Part shown: positions 35,195 to 47,602 of the stretch, piece by piece
Layout of the letters: every line of letters begins with the position of its first letter
Numbering within the stretch: position 1 is the first letter of the stretch
Assembly: GCF_954871325.1 (NCBI RefSeq)
Contig: NC_088775.1
Location: 80,205,561 to 80,269,560 of the forward strand
Source: Gordionus sp. m RMFG-2023
Taxonomy: Eukaryota > Nematomorpha > Gordioida > Chordodea > Parachordodidae
DNA length: 64,000 bases
Direction: 5' to 3'
The notes under the pieces: model-generated
What the model was told of the DNA's origin: nothing
Seen by the model: the letters and a program-made list of their open reading frames with translations, nothing else
The model's database searches: none
Program-made: the position numbers and the translations under genes

Positions 35195-35285
35195 AATTAA
35201 ACGGCCCTCTCAGAGTTATGAACCTGGATACCTCCTTTTACTAGGCATATATCTTATTCACTAGGCCACACCGATGATATCTGAT
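35195..35285 (-). repeat. tRNA-like sequence, possible SINE head
   Basis: The minus strand carries an A-box-like TGGCCTAGTGAATAAG and a B-box-like GGTTCATAACTC about 44 bases apart. This is close to tRNA spacing, but no clean cloverleaf can be drawn. It is best read as a decayed tRNA or a tRNA-derived SINE. Confidence 0.35.
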
Positions 35286-35289
35286 ATAT

Positions 35290-35960
35290 ATATTAAAAGC
35301 CAGGACAGGTATAAGAACCATACGACATGGATCTATAGCCCAAATGACACACCATCAAGCTTTCCAATCTGATAAGGTTTATCAAGGATGGCTCTCAGCC
35401 CATTGCTGTGCATAGCAGTAGTAGATCTATCAGAGCCTATCTTAGAATCAACTTCATGATAATATATATATGGGTGATATTGTAATACCTGACGAAACAA
35501 ACGATGAAATGAAAGAAAACTAACGAAATGCAATCCTAGAAAATTATGGCTATAAAAGTTAAGCAAGGAAAAAACAGAATATATGGTAATAGGGAGGTGA
35601 AACAGATTATATTGACATAAATGAATGGCAAATATCAGCAATTAAAAGTTGCAAATATTTGTGTTCCACTTTACAAAGCAATGGCAATCGAAAAGGAAAT
35701 AAAAAATAATATAAAATAAATCAAGGATCGTTGAGGTGGGAAATTATCAGGAGTGCCCTTGACAAAAGAAACACAAATTAAAGGGAAAGATATGCAGTTT
35801 AGTACTACAGAGAACTATCTTATATAGTTCGGAAACATAATCAGGCAAAGAATAAGACGAGATAATTTTACTGATAATATAGAAAAATGCTATAGATTAC
35901 TAGGAAAGTACCCATTAAAATAAATAAATAATTGTAAGCAGACTAAGGTGGTATGGACAT
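35290..35960 (+). pseudogene. RTE-clade LINE RT fragment, left half (split)
   Basis: The plus strand aligns with the RTE copy at 56000-57100: GGCTCTCAGCCCA text (GSALSP block), the stretch before the EMKE segment, and a final RLRWYGH at about 35940. It is rich in frame breaks. At 35960 it is cut by a hAT element and resumes at 39269 with GHTMRRPINYM. Confidence 0.6.
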
Positions 35961-36186
35961 CAGAGACCTTCATGGACCTTAATTTATAAGGCCCTGTCCA
36001 GATTCGCAGTGAAAAAATTTTTTAGACCCCGGCACGGGCCATATTTAATGTTAGAAAAAATTTTAAGCCCATAATAAGTATCAAAATTTTTCCAAGTTGT
36101 CTCAAGCCCATACAAAAATTTAGTTTATTGTATTTAATGAAAATAAACATTGTCTTTAAAGTCCTGTGAGCTAATTTGACATCATC

Positions 36187-37809
36187 CAGAGTTGGGCAGT
36201 ACCGCGAATACTTGTATCTAAGATACAAGATCCTTTTGTATCTTGTACTCAGTATCTTTTTGACATTTCTGATAAGATACTAGTATCTGTATCTAAGATT
36301 CTTTATTCTAAAAATAATCTTGTATCTTTTTCATTTTCATATTGTTGACAAAAGATACAGATACAGATTCTTTTTAATATTCATGTTTAAAATTTTACAT
36401 ATCACAGTATATACTTTATTTTCTTCGAGAATCTTGAATTAATTTCTTCATTTTTTCCACCATATTTTAATATATTGACAGCCAAAATTATTTGGAAATT
36501 TACAAATCATATTAAGGTAGAAAGATAAAAAATAACAACACCAAAACGAAATATGTATAGATTATATTTTATATATAAATGTAACTCGATAGAATATCAT
36601 TACCAATTTTATGTAATATTTTTAATTTTAGGATAATTAACACTCATGGTAGTGAAATTTAAATTATAGAAATAAGTTCCCCTGAATCATATAATCTTAA
36701 AATTTTATATGGAACTTTTTTTTAAATATAAGTTAAAAAAGACAATTTACAGGCTAAATGTAAAACCTGTATAATCAAAAAAATAATAAAGGGTTAAACA
36801 CAAATTTTGTTAAACATATAGTATATTATTTATGTGTAGTTAAAAGGGGCATAGGTTATCTTAAAAATTCAAGTTTACAATATTGGCTACCTTTAAAAGC
36901 TGCCCAAGATGGTATGGGTAAAAGATTTTAAGAAAATATTTTCCTATGATTTGAATATAATGTGGCTTTTTTGACATCAATATCACATCCATATTTTAAG
37001 AACTTATGGATTGAGTTGGATAATAAAAAAAAATTTCAAAATATATTAATAAAAGAAGTCCTAAATGTAGTACCAGAATAAATAATAAAGTTCAAACTAT
37101 AAAACCAATGATTAACATCTAATAAAGAAAATGATAATTATTTTTCTTTTGGTGAAACAAATGGTGCTGAGTTCAATAATACAAATAACAATGGCTGGAG
37201 ATTTTAAATTATATTAAGTCGAAATATATTATAAATGCTTAATTTTTATCCTTCTATTAAGGAAATTTTTTATACATATAATACTGCAATACCTTCATCA
37301 GCTCTAATTGAAAGGTTATTTAGTTTTGGTAAAAATGTTAAATACGCCGAAACGACAAAGGTCTAATGATAAATTATTTGGAAAATTTGATTATCTTATA
37401 ATGAATGTATTTTAAATACTCTTTTACAAATTAATATTTCAACTCCCATTAAAAATACTAGTCTCCCTTCTTAATCTATGCTATGAATGGCTAATACTAA
37501 TATTAAAATGCCTGATTATTATAATTAACTCATCATTAAATTTTTTATTAATTATTGTAAATATTCATTCTTATTATATGTGTATGTTATGTTCTTCACA
37601 AATAAATAGTAAAAACTGTATTTTATAAGCTATTCTGATTTAATCGGTAATGATAATTTAAAAGTATCTTATATTTAAGATACTATAATTAAGTGAAAGA
37701 TACAAGTTTCTTTTATATTGTATCTTTTTGATATTTTGAAAAAGATATTTTTCACAAAGAATCTGTATCTGTATTTAGATTCTTTTTCAAGAGGACCTGT
37801 CCAACTCTG
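36187..37809 (+). mobile_element. hAT element nested in a hAT, 8-bp TSD
   Basis: The ends are CAGAGTTGGGCAG and CTGTCCAACTCTG. The flanks are ACATCATC at 36179-36186 and 37810-37817. Both subterminal regions are dense in AGATAC/GTATCT words, likely transposase-binding repeats. Transposase relics on the plus strand include a segment near 36925-37020 and a dimerisation-domain piece NTAIPSSALIERLFSFG near 37285-37340. Stops and losses make it inactive. Confidence 0.85.
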
Positions 37810-38189
37810 ACATCATCATATTGAATGTTATTTTTTAACGTTTAAAACCATTCAATGATTTAATTTAACATTTTTAAATAAATATACAAATGTATTCAAT
37901 CGTATTTTATCAATAATAAAAAAATATGCTTTATTTTTATTTTATTATCATGTAAATTTTGACTATATTTCCGTTTCGATTTTTTTAGAATTACTTGATT
38001 TTACATATTATTTAAATATATTTTAATTGAAAAATTTTGTAAACTGTTTATTTTATAAAGAAGACAAAATATTCAAATATGTTATCATGAATTTATATTT
38101 TTTTAGAATTTTAATTATTTTTATAAATATAATTTTAAAATTATGATGACAAATTAACTCATTAGGAATTTAATAAGTTATTTTATTAA

Positions 38190-39049
38190 CATTGAATAAA
38201 TTTTATTTTTTATAGATATCAAATAAATTCTAATTGAAGGTGATATTTCGGAAACAGATATTGATAATAGTGAGGATAATTTTAATCCTTTTAATCATAC
38301 TATTGACAATATAGATATAACAGATTCGCCCATAAATGCACTCCACAAGGAGCTTGATAATGTTCATGAAGGTCCTAGTTTTCCTTATCTCAGTAGTAAT
38401 TGGGTGTTAAAAAATATTGAATCATTTGATACAACATTTTCTAAAAAAAATTTTTAATTCCCCAAATAATATTTCAACACCATATCACTTTGAATAATAT
38501 TTCATTTGATAGATACTTGTATTGTGAATGCATGGTTATTGTATCGAAGACATTACTTCAAAAAAATGAAAAATCTTTTATAAAACTTATAACATTTAAA
38601 TCTCAATTAGTTCCTGCCATGGCAGGTAAAATTAGTAAAAGAAAAATAGGGAGACCATCAAATGAAAATCTTAAAATGCAAAAAGGATCTAAGTTACCTC
38701 AGATAATAACTGACGTTAGATATGATAATTTAGGGCATTGGCCAGAAGTTTATAAGACTCTAAAAAGGTGTAAATTATGTGTTATCGCATATTTAAGGAC
38801 TATGTTTGAAAAAATTTATGCTATAACTAGGAAATAAATTTTAAAAAATTTTCCATAATATATAAATAAATATATTTTTATATACATGCATTTCGCTCAA
38901 TGATGCCAAATTGTATCATGATTTTTTTTTACCTGTGTGTACTATGAAATAAAAGTCGAAATAAAAATTTTACATCCTTGGTATATAAATGAAGATTTTT
39001 TATAAAAAATTTTTTTTAGTTTTATTTTAAAAAGTCGAGCTTTAAAGGG
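38190..39049 (+). pseudogene. piggyBac transposase remnant
   Basis: An acidic N-terminal stretch (EGDISETDIDNSEDNF, about 38235) is followed, after loss of the whole catalytic core, by the C-terminal frame 38490-38837. That frame has KISKRKIGRPSNENL and DVRYDNLGHWPEVYKT then RCKLC, the typical piggyBac tail. A right end AAAGGG followed by TTAA lies at 39050-39053; no left end is visible. The open frame at 38490 is therefore transposon tail, not a host gene. Confidence 0.7.
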
Positions 39050-39268
39050 TTAAGTGTATAAGCAATAATTTTGTTTACAAGACTTAAATTTATCGTTATT
39101 AGATAGAATAAAAAATTTGCAGTATTTTTTTAATTTAACAACTGTTTTATATAATAAAATATAAATTAAATTTTTATGGCCAATTAAAAAGATTTTAAAA
39201 ATCCTATCGCAGGCCGCTTGAAGATATAATATTAAGTCGCGGGCTGGCAGGGCCCATTAAGGTCTTTG

Positions 39269-39350
39269 ATGGACATACGATGAGAAGGCCCATAAACTAT
39301 ATGAAAACTAGAACAAATGGTTTGAAAATGCTGAATATCGGCATGATTAA
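39269..39350 (+). pseudogene. RTE-clade LINE fragment, right half (split)
   Basis: It reads GHTMRRPINYMKTRTNGLKM, matching GHTMRRPMNYIGNKVESLKV of the RTE copy at 56815. It continues the fragment that ends at 35960. Bases 39351-39911 hold no gene I can see. Confidence 0.6.
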
Positions 39351-39911
39351 TTATAATTATATATTTTGTGTTTTTTTTTCGTAATTTAGAATTATAGTAT
39401 GTGCTTAGAAAGACATTAATATGATCATAGATAGTGGTATATTTTATTATATATACATAATGTATTAAGATATTCATAATCTGAGAAATTGCAATTTATT
39501 TTTAAACCAAAAGATTATTTATTATAAAAAATTTTATAATTCTATTCTATTAAAATCTATATCAGAATTGATTCACGATAATTTCAACATACTTCTTACG
39601 TGGATTTAAAAATTTTGGATCCATAGGTGTACAATTAGATACTCGAGGTCATCTTGCTCCCTCAAATTGGTCATAGGGGAGATGTGCCATAAAAGGACAT
39701 GTTTTTGCTTTTTTCAAAATATTATATTAAGATTTGGGTTTAACTAAATAAATTTTATATCAATGTGTAGCCCAATTATTAATAAGTAAAATAAATTTGA
39801 TTATGAACTAGATGAGGCTATGTAAAAGTTTTTTTTCCATATACTATATATTAACTGGCCATAATGTATTATTTAATAATTATTTAAACGACCATGTCCG
39901 TGTGCCTAGTA

Positions 39912-40129
39912 CAGTTGTGATGATTTGATGAGACATATTGACGATTAAATTAAACACATCCATATAAATATTTTTGTTTGCAAAAATAATTAAAATAACA
40001 AAAGGAGGAATAAAACAATTTTCAATAATGCTTTGTCTATATTTTAATTGATTTTTGCAAACAAATATTTTTATATGGATTGGTTTTAATTTAATCGTCA
40101 ATATGTTTCATTAAATCATCACAACACTG
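39912..40129. mobile_element. Tc1/mariner-like hairpin MITE, 218 bp
   Basis: It starts CAGTTGTGATGATTTGATGA and ends AAATCATCACAACACTG. The arms are about 85 bp and strongly complementary (for example TATTGACGATTAAATT and its complement). It is flanked on both sides by TA, the Tc1/mariner target. It has no coding capacity. Confidence 0.8.
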
Positions 40130-40529
40130 TATTAACTTGAGTGTGATAAATTAAAAATTATGACCAGCAGACAAATAAATGAAATGCTAAAATTTAATTA
40201 ATATCGAAACTTATAATGTATAAATAAAAAGAATTCTATAGCAATGGTTGTCATTTGCTATAGGAAACCGGGAAAGCAGTATTAGATGAGACTTCCCCAT
40301 AGATTATAGTGAATTTATTTTAAAAATAATTTTATATTAAATAATAAACATTAACTTTTTTGTTCTTAATAAAAATATTTTTAAACGAAAATTTTAAGTC
40401 TAATTATAAATATCGGAAAGATTTTTTTTTTTATCTAAATATAATAAATTATAAAATAAATATGTTTTATAAATTTTAAGGTTTGATTTGTGTGTCAAAA
40501 TAAAAATTTTGCATAGGAATAGATTCATG

Positions 40530-40615
40530 TATCAAATTGAAAATGCGGTCTGTATGTCAGACCCCGCAAGAGTGAACTTCCTTTTTTTTTATTCAGTACT
40601 GAAGGGTTGAGTTAA
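40530..40615. mobile_element. Possible piggyBac right-end relic
   Basis: The motif CAGTACTGAAGGGTTGAG followed by TTAA, preceded by a TCAGACCCCGC word, echoes the right end of the piggyBac at 25349 (GGGTCTC...AGTATTGAAGGG TTAA). No left partner is visible. Bases 40616-41040 hold no clear gene. Confidence 0.35.
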
Positions 40616-41040
40616 CGAAAATATATAAGATAAAAATGTGATAAAATAATGTATTATCTAATAAATTAATATGGGTTAAATTAAAAAGAGATTAATATTA
40701 ATTACTTTATCTCTAATTTGTAATAATTTTAAAGAATTCCTCATTTCGGCATATGCCAACGAATACGAAATTTTACACTTGGTTTTTTTAAAAAAAATAA
40801 TCACGCATTCAAAATAAAACTTATTTTAATTTTAAGGTCATTTACAATAAATTCGAACTTATGAAAGGGTAGAATTAATTATTTCATTGAAGTTGAAACC
40901 TTTTTAAAAAATTTTCCTACATTGAAATTGAAAACAGATTATTTTATAAAAATATAAAAGAATAAGGCCGAGTTTTATTAATAATCAGATAAATTTTTCT
41001 TAATTAACGTAAAATGTTTTTTTTTCTTTCTGTTATATAA

Positions 41041-42286
41041 AAATATTTTAAATTATTATTAAATTTATTACAAAATGATTTTTACATATGCGAAATATTT
41101 TTTAATTGCACATTCGATTTAGATGGAGAATATATGTTAATTTTTTTTTTTACTTTTTTTGTTTAATTCTAAATTGATATTAGAAAGGAAAATTATGAGA
41201 ATTCATATCTATCAAAATTTGTTGGTATGGATTTTGATCCTAACAGTAAAATAAAAATATTATATATAATTACACAATTTTTGACAAATAATGGTTATGA
41301 TTATTTTGATGATTTATGAATTAATAGGGTTATTAATGTTATAAAATATTGATCAGGCTAATATTTAAAAAAAAATATAGCTAAAAGTGAACTATTATAT
41401 TCAGTGACCTGCAGTCCCGGACTGGAATACGGCTAGACTAGGCTCGGACCGAAAGATGAAATGATTTTAAAAATCCAGGCCGAGAATATATTTATAAAAA
41501 AAATAATCCGTGCAGAGCCGATTTAAATAATTATAAATTTAAATTATATTAATCAATCAGTTGGAAAATCATGTTTGATGGAGCATTTTATATTCATTTA
41601 ATGCTCATATTTTTAATTGACTTTTAAACTTGTAAAATACAGTGTAAATTATTCCAAATAACTAATTTAATTTTAAAAATTCATGGAAAAAAAATAGGAT
41701 CTAATCAATTTTTTAAAATCCAGGCAGGGAGATTTTGGCATCTGAAGGTCTATGATGAAATTGTAGAGCCAAAAAATAGGTTTAAAAAATCTTTTTGGTG
41801 TCTATAATTTCTGTTAGTGATGTTATGATATAACAAATATCACGTGAATAAGTTCGATAGGCGTTTTTCACCATTTTCTTATTTTAAAATATTAAAATTC
41901 AATATAATGTGAATATTTGATTAAACTTTTGGAGTGACAAAGATCGCGAGATCGTGTGACTCTTGACCAATTTACAAATCAAAATTTAAAGATGATATTT
42001 CTCCTTCTGTTTAAAATTAAAATTTATCATATATTATATAGTATATATATTTTTTTCATAGCTTATCAATTATGCAGGATCGAGAGTATTCAAACAATTA
42101 AGAAGTAAAAGAACAGTTTTATCTCCTCGTATAAATGTTAATGAGTCGGAGAAAATCATTAAATTCTCCTATATTCCTCTAGATAACGAAAACCTTAATA
42201 ATTTAGGTATGAATATATAATTAATTATTTTTTTAAATAATGATTAAAATTGAAAAATTTCAGAAAAAAAAGAATTTTTATTTTAA
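41041..42286 (+). CDS. Probable small host gene, unrecognised, 3' exons
   Basis: Four linked segments keep phase across GT-AG borders: an open stretch ending at 41135 (…CTFDLDGEY), then 41184-41293 (ENYENSYLSKFVGMDFDPNS then KIKILYIITQFLTNN), 42078-42206 (GSRVFKQLRSKRTVLSPRIN then VNESEKIIKFSYIPLD) and 42264-42286 (EKKEFLF, stop). Codon use is far less biased than in flanking chance frames, and the 41136-41183 intron is 48 nt, like those of the two recognised genes. The 5' end is unresolved; no ATG is certain and further exons may lie upstream. An alternative acceptor at 42062 would keep the last long frame open but not the upstream phase. I do not recognise the protein. The 784-bp intron holds a hAT-like fragment. 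Confidence 0.4.
41411..41770. mobile_element. hAT-like MITE fragment
   Basis: It begins CAGTGACCTGCAGTCCCGGA, similar to the MITE at 17941. The inner CTCGGACCG and GCCGAGAAT-type words and a CAGGCAGGGAG right part suggest a non-autonomous hAT. The flanks do not match. Confidence 0.4.
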
Positions 42287-43056
42287 TATAAAGAAAGTGC
42301 AAAACCAAAATTATTTATAAGAAAAATATGCCCTGACCAAAGATAAACAATATGGGGCATAAAAAGTGCAATTGAGCTTTGTTTTATTGTACTTTTATAA
42401 TAAAAAAACGTAACGCATACCTTGAATTGAGATTGCCTCTTTATTAGTATCGTCGAATTCAAAATTTTTACTAAATAAAAATGAATTGGTTTTTGTAAAT
42501 TTTATTAACGTCTGCCCTTATCTCAATATTCCATTTTAAAAGATAAGTAAGTTATTTTTTTTTAACATTTTATAAAATATTTTAAAATGAAGAATAAATA
42601 TCGAAAAAACCAAGCCTATTTGCGTTTTTTAAAATGGTTTCTAACGCCAAGTGATAATTTGTCGTTACTATATGGAATACATGATTTGCAACACAGCTTT
42701 TGAAAGGCTCAATTTGTGCGCACTATAATACTATTTATTTGGGAAAATTCCATAAAAATTTGTCTACTCCTATGATATTATTTAAAACTAAAAAAACTTA
42801 AAACTATAATATATTAATTTTTTTCTATTGTCAATATAATAATTATTTACTATATTATAAATCTATAAATTTCCCATATCAAAAAGGAAATATTAGTGAC
42901 ATTTATGGATCGTTAACATTAATAAAGCCTATAGGCTAACTATTCAGAGTTAAACACCATGTAAAATTGAAGGCCATAAGATTGAGATATAGAAAAATTA
43001 TTTATTTCCTTAAAATGACTACTTGAATATTTATATGATAAAATATTGAATATTTT

Positions 43057-44640
43057 TTACGTGATACGTGATAATTAAGCGCCTACCCCTATAATGTTGT
43101 TCACACACAAGTATATGTACAACAGAGCAACACTTGGTACTCTCAAATAAAAGGAAAACCCATATAATTGGGTGTCAAGATTTTAAGGGATTAATAATGA
43201 GAAGGACCATCCATATTTTTTAGGCAGGCCTCAGTTGCCTGTTCCCGTAACAGAACTTAGATCGTAATTTATGGCAATACAAATATAGTTTATTAATAAA
43301 TATGTAAATAACCGCAAGGATAAATTTGTTAAATTACAATTTAAATTAATATTAGGTAATATTAAATAAATGATATAGGAAGACCTAGTAAGATTATTGG
43401 ATAAGTTGGACGTATTAATGAGGTTTGTATAGGGGAGTATATAAATGCACTTGGTAATCCAATTTAGAAAATAAATATATTGCCAGAATTTTGAATTCAG
43501 ATAACGGGATTAATGATTTATTATATAGTTCATTTTTATTTTAAGTAGTTTTATCGAATTTATTATTATTTAGACAGGTATAAATTGTGCTAGCTTATAT
43601 TCTAACTTAGAATATCTTTAGTTTTGTTTAGCCAATATATTTAGTAATTACAGATGTTTTTATTTTTGTACATTGGAAGCCAATTTAGGGCTTCAAACGT
43701 TAGATTTTCTTCAGAGTTCCTCATAATATGGCCGAAGAGTTGAATTCTTCTTTTCTTAAGAGTATCGACCGGTGTGTTTTGATATTTTCCCCAATCCTAT
43801 ATTTAATATAATTTAGGATACTCGAAGTCATTTATTAATCCCAGGCACATATTTATGAAGACTTGTACTTTTTTTTATCATTAGAGATTCATTCGTATCC
43901 CAAGTATCACTCCAAAATAGAAGAATTGGGATATGCATTGAATTAAAAATTTGTAGTAGGATTTTAAGAAAAATTTCTTTCGTGTGCCAAAGTTTAAAAT
44001 ATTTGTAGAAAATAAATTTAACATGTCTCAGTCTCAATTCTATTTTGTTTTTTATTTGTCCTTTATTATTTATAGTAACACCAAGATATTTAAATTCCTC
44101 TACTAATTTAATTCCTAACGTGGATAGGGATTGGTTTGAGTCAACAAAAGCTAGGGGATGGCATAATTACTTTTATATACAATATGTCTAGTATGTTAGT
44201 TAGAAGTCTTCTTTATTGATTGTATGATCATGACTAAATCATCTGCATAGGAAATAATACAATGTGTTAATTATCATGGGAAGATATGTATAATAGGTTG
44301 AAAGCGCCTAAGGTATCGGCTACAATTTTAGGATAGGTAACGCAACCCTGCTCAACCCTTTGCATATGTTAAAAAAGAGAGAATTAGTGGAGCCAACCTG
44401 GAATTTAGATTGCTATAATAGTTACTCAACATTTTTACAATGTTTTTTATCAATATCTCTATCCAATAAGATTTTCCATTGGACAAAGTGTTTAATGCTG
44501 TCAAATGCCTCACTGAAATCGATGAACGTTAAAAAAATGGGTAATTTGTATCTGAGACATTTTTGTATGGTGTTTGATGACAATATTGGCTCCGCTAGGT
44601 CAATATGCTTGATAGTATATACTTAGTTGATTAATCTGAG
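43057..44640 (-). mobile_element. LINE copy C, 5'-truncated, same family as copies A and B
   Basis: Minus-strand parts: an RT palm piece FIDFSEAFDSIKHF (about 44510-44540), a GLSRVALPILK-like remnant of the GCxLSP region (about 44340), the RLRHVKFIFYKYFKLWHTK and IPILLFWSDTWD segments (44037-43828), a C-terminal piece KKRRIQLFGHIMRNSEENL (about 43720), then a 3' region ending near 43057 in TTTTTTACGTGATACGTGATA, shared with copy A at 9121. Multiple stops and frame changes make it dead. Bases 42287-43056 hold no gene I recognise. Confidence 0.7.
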
Positions 44641-45826
44641 TATTTATAGTTTTTTATTAATAGAATATGTTTTTAAGATTTTTTTTAAAATTTATTATTT
44701 ATCGATATTTTGGGTTTTTTTTTATAATATCTTTAATTTTCTAATTAGTCTGATTGAGCTATCATTTTATAAAAAAATTATAATTATAAGCAAATCTTAA
44801 ACCGAACTTAGTATATAAAAGAAATAATTAAATACATCATAAAATAAATAGCAGACGTACCCATATTTATCAAAGTGTTTTTATTTTATTAAATGTTGAT
44901 TTTGAGTAATTAACTAATTTTTTTAACTTATTAAAATTTTATAAATACATATACCCCATCTAGTGGAATTAATATTATTAAAATATAGTCTCAAAAAGAC
45001 CTATAAATAATTTTATTTAAACTTAACACTTTTATAAGATGCTTTTAAAACCATCCTATAACTTATTTTATTCAAATCTTACAGTAATAAAATAAAATAA
45101 TATTCTATTGTTAAAAATAAAAATTAACTTTTACCTTATTTTATAAAAAATAATCAATTATAAATGGTTAAAATAATTTGAAACATCAAATTTTTTCTAT
45201 AAATTGCAAAGAGAAAACTAAAGCTAACAGACGAAGAATAGTAAAAAAAAATAATGTCGTTGTTAAAAAAAATTGTTAAAATAAAAATCAACTTAAAAAT
45301 AAAAAAAAATATATACTAGAAAATACGAGGTTCAAGTTACAGTACCTAGAATTTCTTACAAAAAAATCAAGGGATTGTAAAAAGCATAATATTAATAAAT
45401 TGACTTATTAATATTTTTTAAACCCGAACGCAACAAATACTATGAATAATTTTAATTTATTTCATATATACTCAGAAATAGGTTATATATCAACGAAAGT
45501 TTATTATTATAATAAACAGTATTATTATTAAAATAGCTTAATAGTTTTACCTTGGTTAAATAAATTATCTATAGAATTTATCCTAAATAACTTCAGCTAT
45601 TAAATGATATATCCAAAGCAGAAAATTGAAAAAAAATAGTTATAATGGTATACCCCTTGCTTGGGATTATACTAGCTTAGATCGTTCAGATCCTTTTCTC
45701 AACTTCATCATGAGAGCAGATAGCTTAAAAATCAATAATTATAGTCATCTAAACAATTTATTATTCATATCAGTGGTTTTAGACACCTTTGTTAGATATC
45801 CAACTAAATAAATAAAATATATATAT
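44641..45826. other. AT-rich stretch, no gene seen
   Basis: The only oddity is GAGGTTCAAGTTACAGTACC at about 45331. It is B-box-like and resembles the reverse complement of 51745-51775, so both may be scraps of one tRNA-derived repeat. The 61-codon frame at 45626-45811 has no family resemblance I can see. Confidence 0.5.
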
Positions 45827-46147
45827 GTCGTATTGGGATATGGAATCATGTGGGATTCGGAATCTCCACCACGTTTTATTCGGTTAAAAAATATTCCGAA
45901 TCCCCATGAAAAAAATATAAAATAATTTAATAGATTTTTCTTCTCTTTTTTGCGGCTGGCACCATATAATTAAAAGGCCAAAATAAGGGATTTAAAAAGA
46001 GAATTTAAAAAAAAGTAAATAGTATAAAATTAAGGCATATAATGAATGAAAAGGGATGAGGTGAAGACTTTTTTGTTTTAAAAAATATTAATAAATATAT
46101 TTATAAAAAATCCGAATTATTGCAACAATTTTCGTTGAGCATTTAAG

Positions 46148-46545
46148 CAGGGACGGTTACGGTTCAGTATGTAAAAAATTATAATGGTTACGTTTTGGTT
46201 ACGGTTCTTGAGAAGAAATTTATAAAGGTTCGGTTCAACTAATTATAAAGGTTTAGTTCATTACGGTTAGAAATTTTTTTTTTATTGAAACCATCTTCTA
46301 ATTTATTTATATTATAAGCATCTATGAATTATATATAAAAAAAATATTTAAGATTCAAAATAACTCATTTTTAATTATATTATTTGAACTTAGCCCTTTC
46401 TACAGAAACTTGTGTTGCGGGAACCGCCAGTACTATAAGAGAACGTTTATATAATTCTGTATATTCAAATTATATCTCTAAAATATAAAAACTGAACCGG
46501 TTTAACCGTTTTTTCTAAAGGCTCTTTTTACTCCTTCAAAAAATA
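46148..46545 (-). pseudogene. hAT 3'-end relic in the left arm
   Basis: This is the mirror copy of 50900-51296. It has a TIR CAGGGACGGTTACGGTTCAG at 46148, then GGTTACGG/GGTTCGG repeats. On the minus strand it has the hAT dimerisation signature LAVPATQVSVERAKFN. The 5' half of the transposon is missing. Confidence 0.65.
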
Positions 46546-47602
46546 ATTATAGTAACAAAAATAAATTTTTTTAAAAAAAATATGGCGATTCGGAATCTTT
46601 TTTTTAAAAAACAATTAAATTATATTTTGTCGCTTGGCTGGCACCATAAAATTTTATTTTTTAGAGATTTAATATGTATTACTTTTATGCTTTAAATCAT
46701 TAAATACTCATGGATTAGTTTTATAGTAGTTTTAAATTTCAAAAATATATATCTAATACTTTTTTCAAAATGTTATTTTTTCTGGAATTTTTTTTGAGAA
46801 CGAGTGAACCCTACCCGGGGACCAGTGGCCCCTACAACGGTGAGGGTCCGAAGCAACTGCTTCTAAAATTTTGAATGGGGGTACTTAAAAATTTTTTTAA
46901 AAAATTCTTTTATTGTTTTACTTCCATAACCAAGTGATTTCTGGTTTATGATATAGGACTCGACCTCGTGATTCCGTATACATATTAAATTAAATAATAA
47001 ATGGGAGGTCTTAGTACATTTTAATAAATTTTGGTCGATGTTTAGCAAATTAGGTTGATTTCTTGTCATAAAATTATTTTACCAATTTCAAAATATGCCT
47101 AAAAATATTAACCAAGATAGTACAAGCTTATTTAATAATTGCACATGGGCCTTTCCATGTCAAATCGATCAAAAAAGACACATTTTCGGTCGACCCCTTT
47201 TAAAATTGTTAAAAATTTCTGGAATTATTTAGATTTGTATATAAATGAGAAATCCGTTTATTTTAACTAGCTAGCACATCTGGTTCCCGAGATATAGAGG
47301 TTCAAAAAAAAGAGCCACTTTAGAATCTGTAAAATTTTTAAAATGCTTATATCTCAAAAACTATTTATAGTAAAAAAATGTATAATATTACAAATTGTAG
47401 GTAAAAAAATCTTAAAGGGCTATCAAAAATATAATACAAATTGGCGCCAATTTTAGTCTTTAACTTCTGGTTAACCTATCTTGCTTCACCTGTATTTTTA
47501 AGCAAAAAAGGGAGTTTGTTTTCGAAATTTTTTTTTTGCTATTTATTTAGACACTTTTTATAAATATATATAGGATGTCAAAACCTTGGCGACGCTATCG
47601 AC

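Larger units (their letters stand above)
35961..39268. mobile_element. Composite hAT inserted in the RTE fragment, 8-bp TSD
   Basis: The ends are CAGAGACCTTCATGGACC (left) and GGGCCCATTAAGGTCTTTG (right); the inverted match is imperfect. The flanks are identical (ATGGACAT at 35953-35960 and 39269-39276). Removing the element rejoins the RTE reading ...RLRWYGH / GHTMRRP. Inside are a complete second hAT (36187-37809) and a piggyBac remnant (about 38190-39049). No transposase of its own is evident. Confidence 0.8.

Noticed and set aside
35333-35641. 102-codon minus-strand frame
   Set aside because: It lies opposite the RTE reverse-transcriptase fragment on the plus strand.
38490-38837. 115-codon frame as a host zinc-finger gene
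   Set aside because: The GHWPEVYKT..RCKLC and GRPS motifs are the standard piggyBac transposase tail.
44360-44626. 88-codon plus-strand frame
   Set aside because: The minus strand of the same bases reads LINE reverse transcriptase (FIDFSEAFDSI), so this is a shadow frame.
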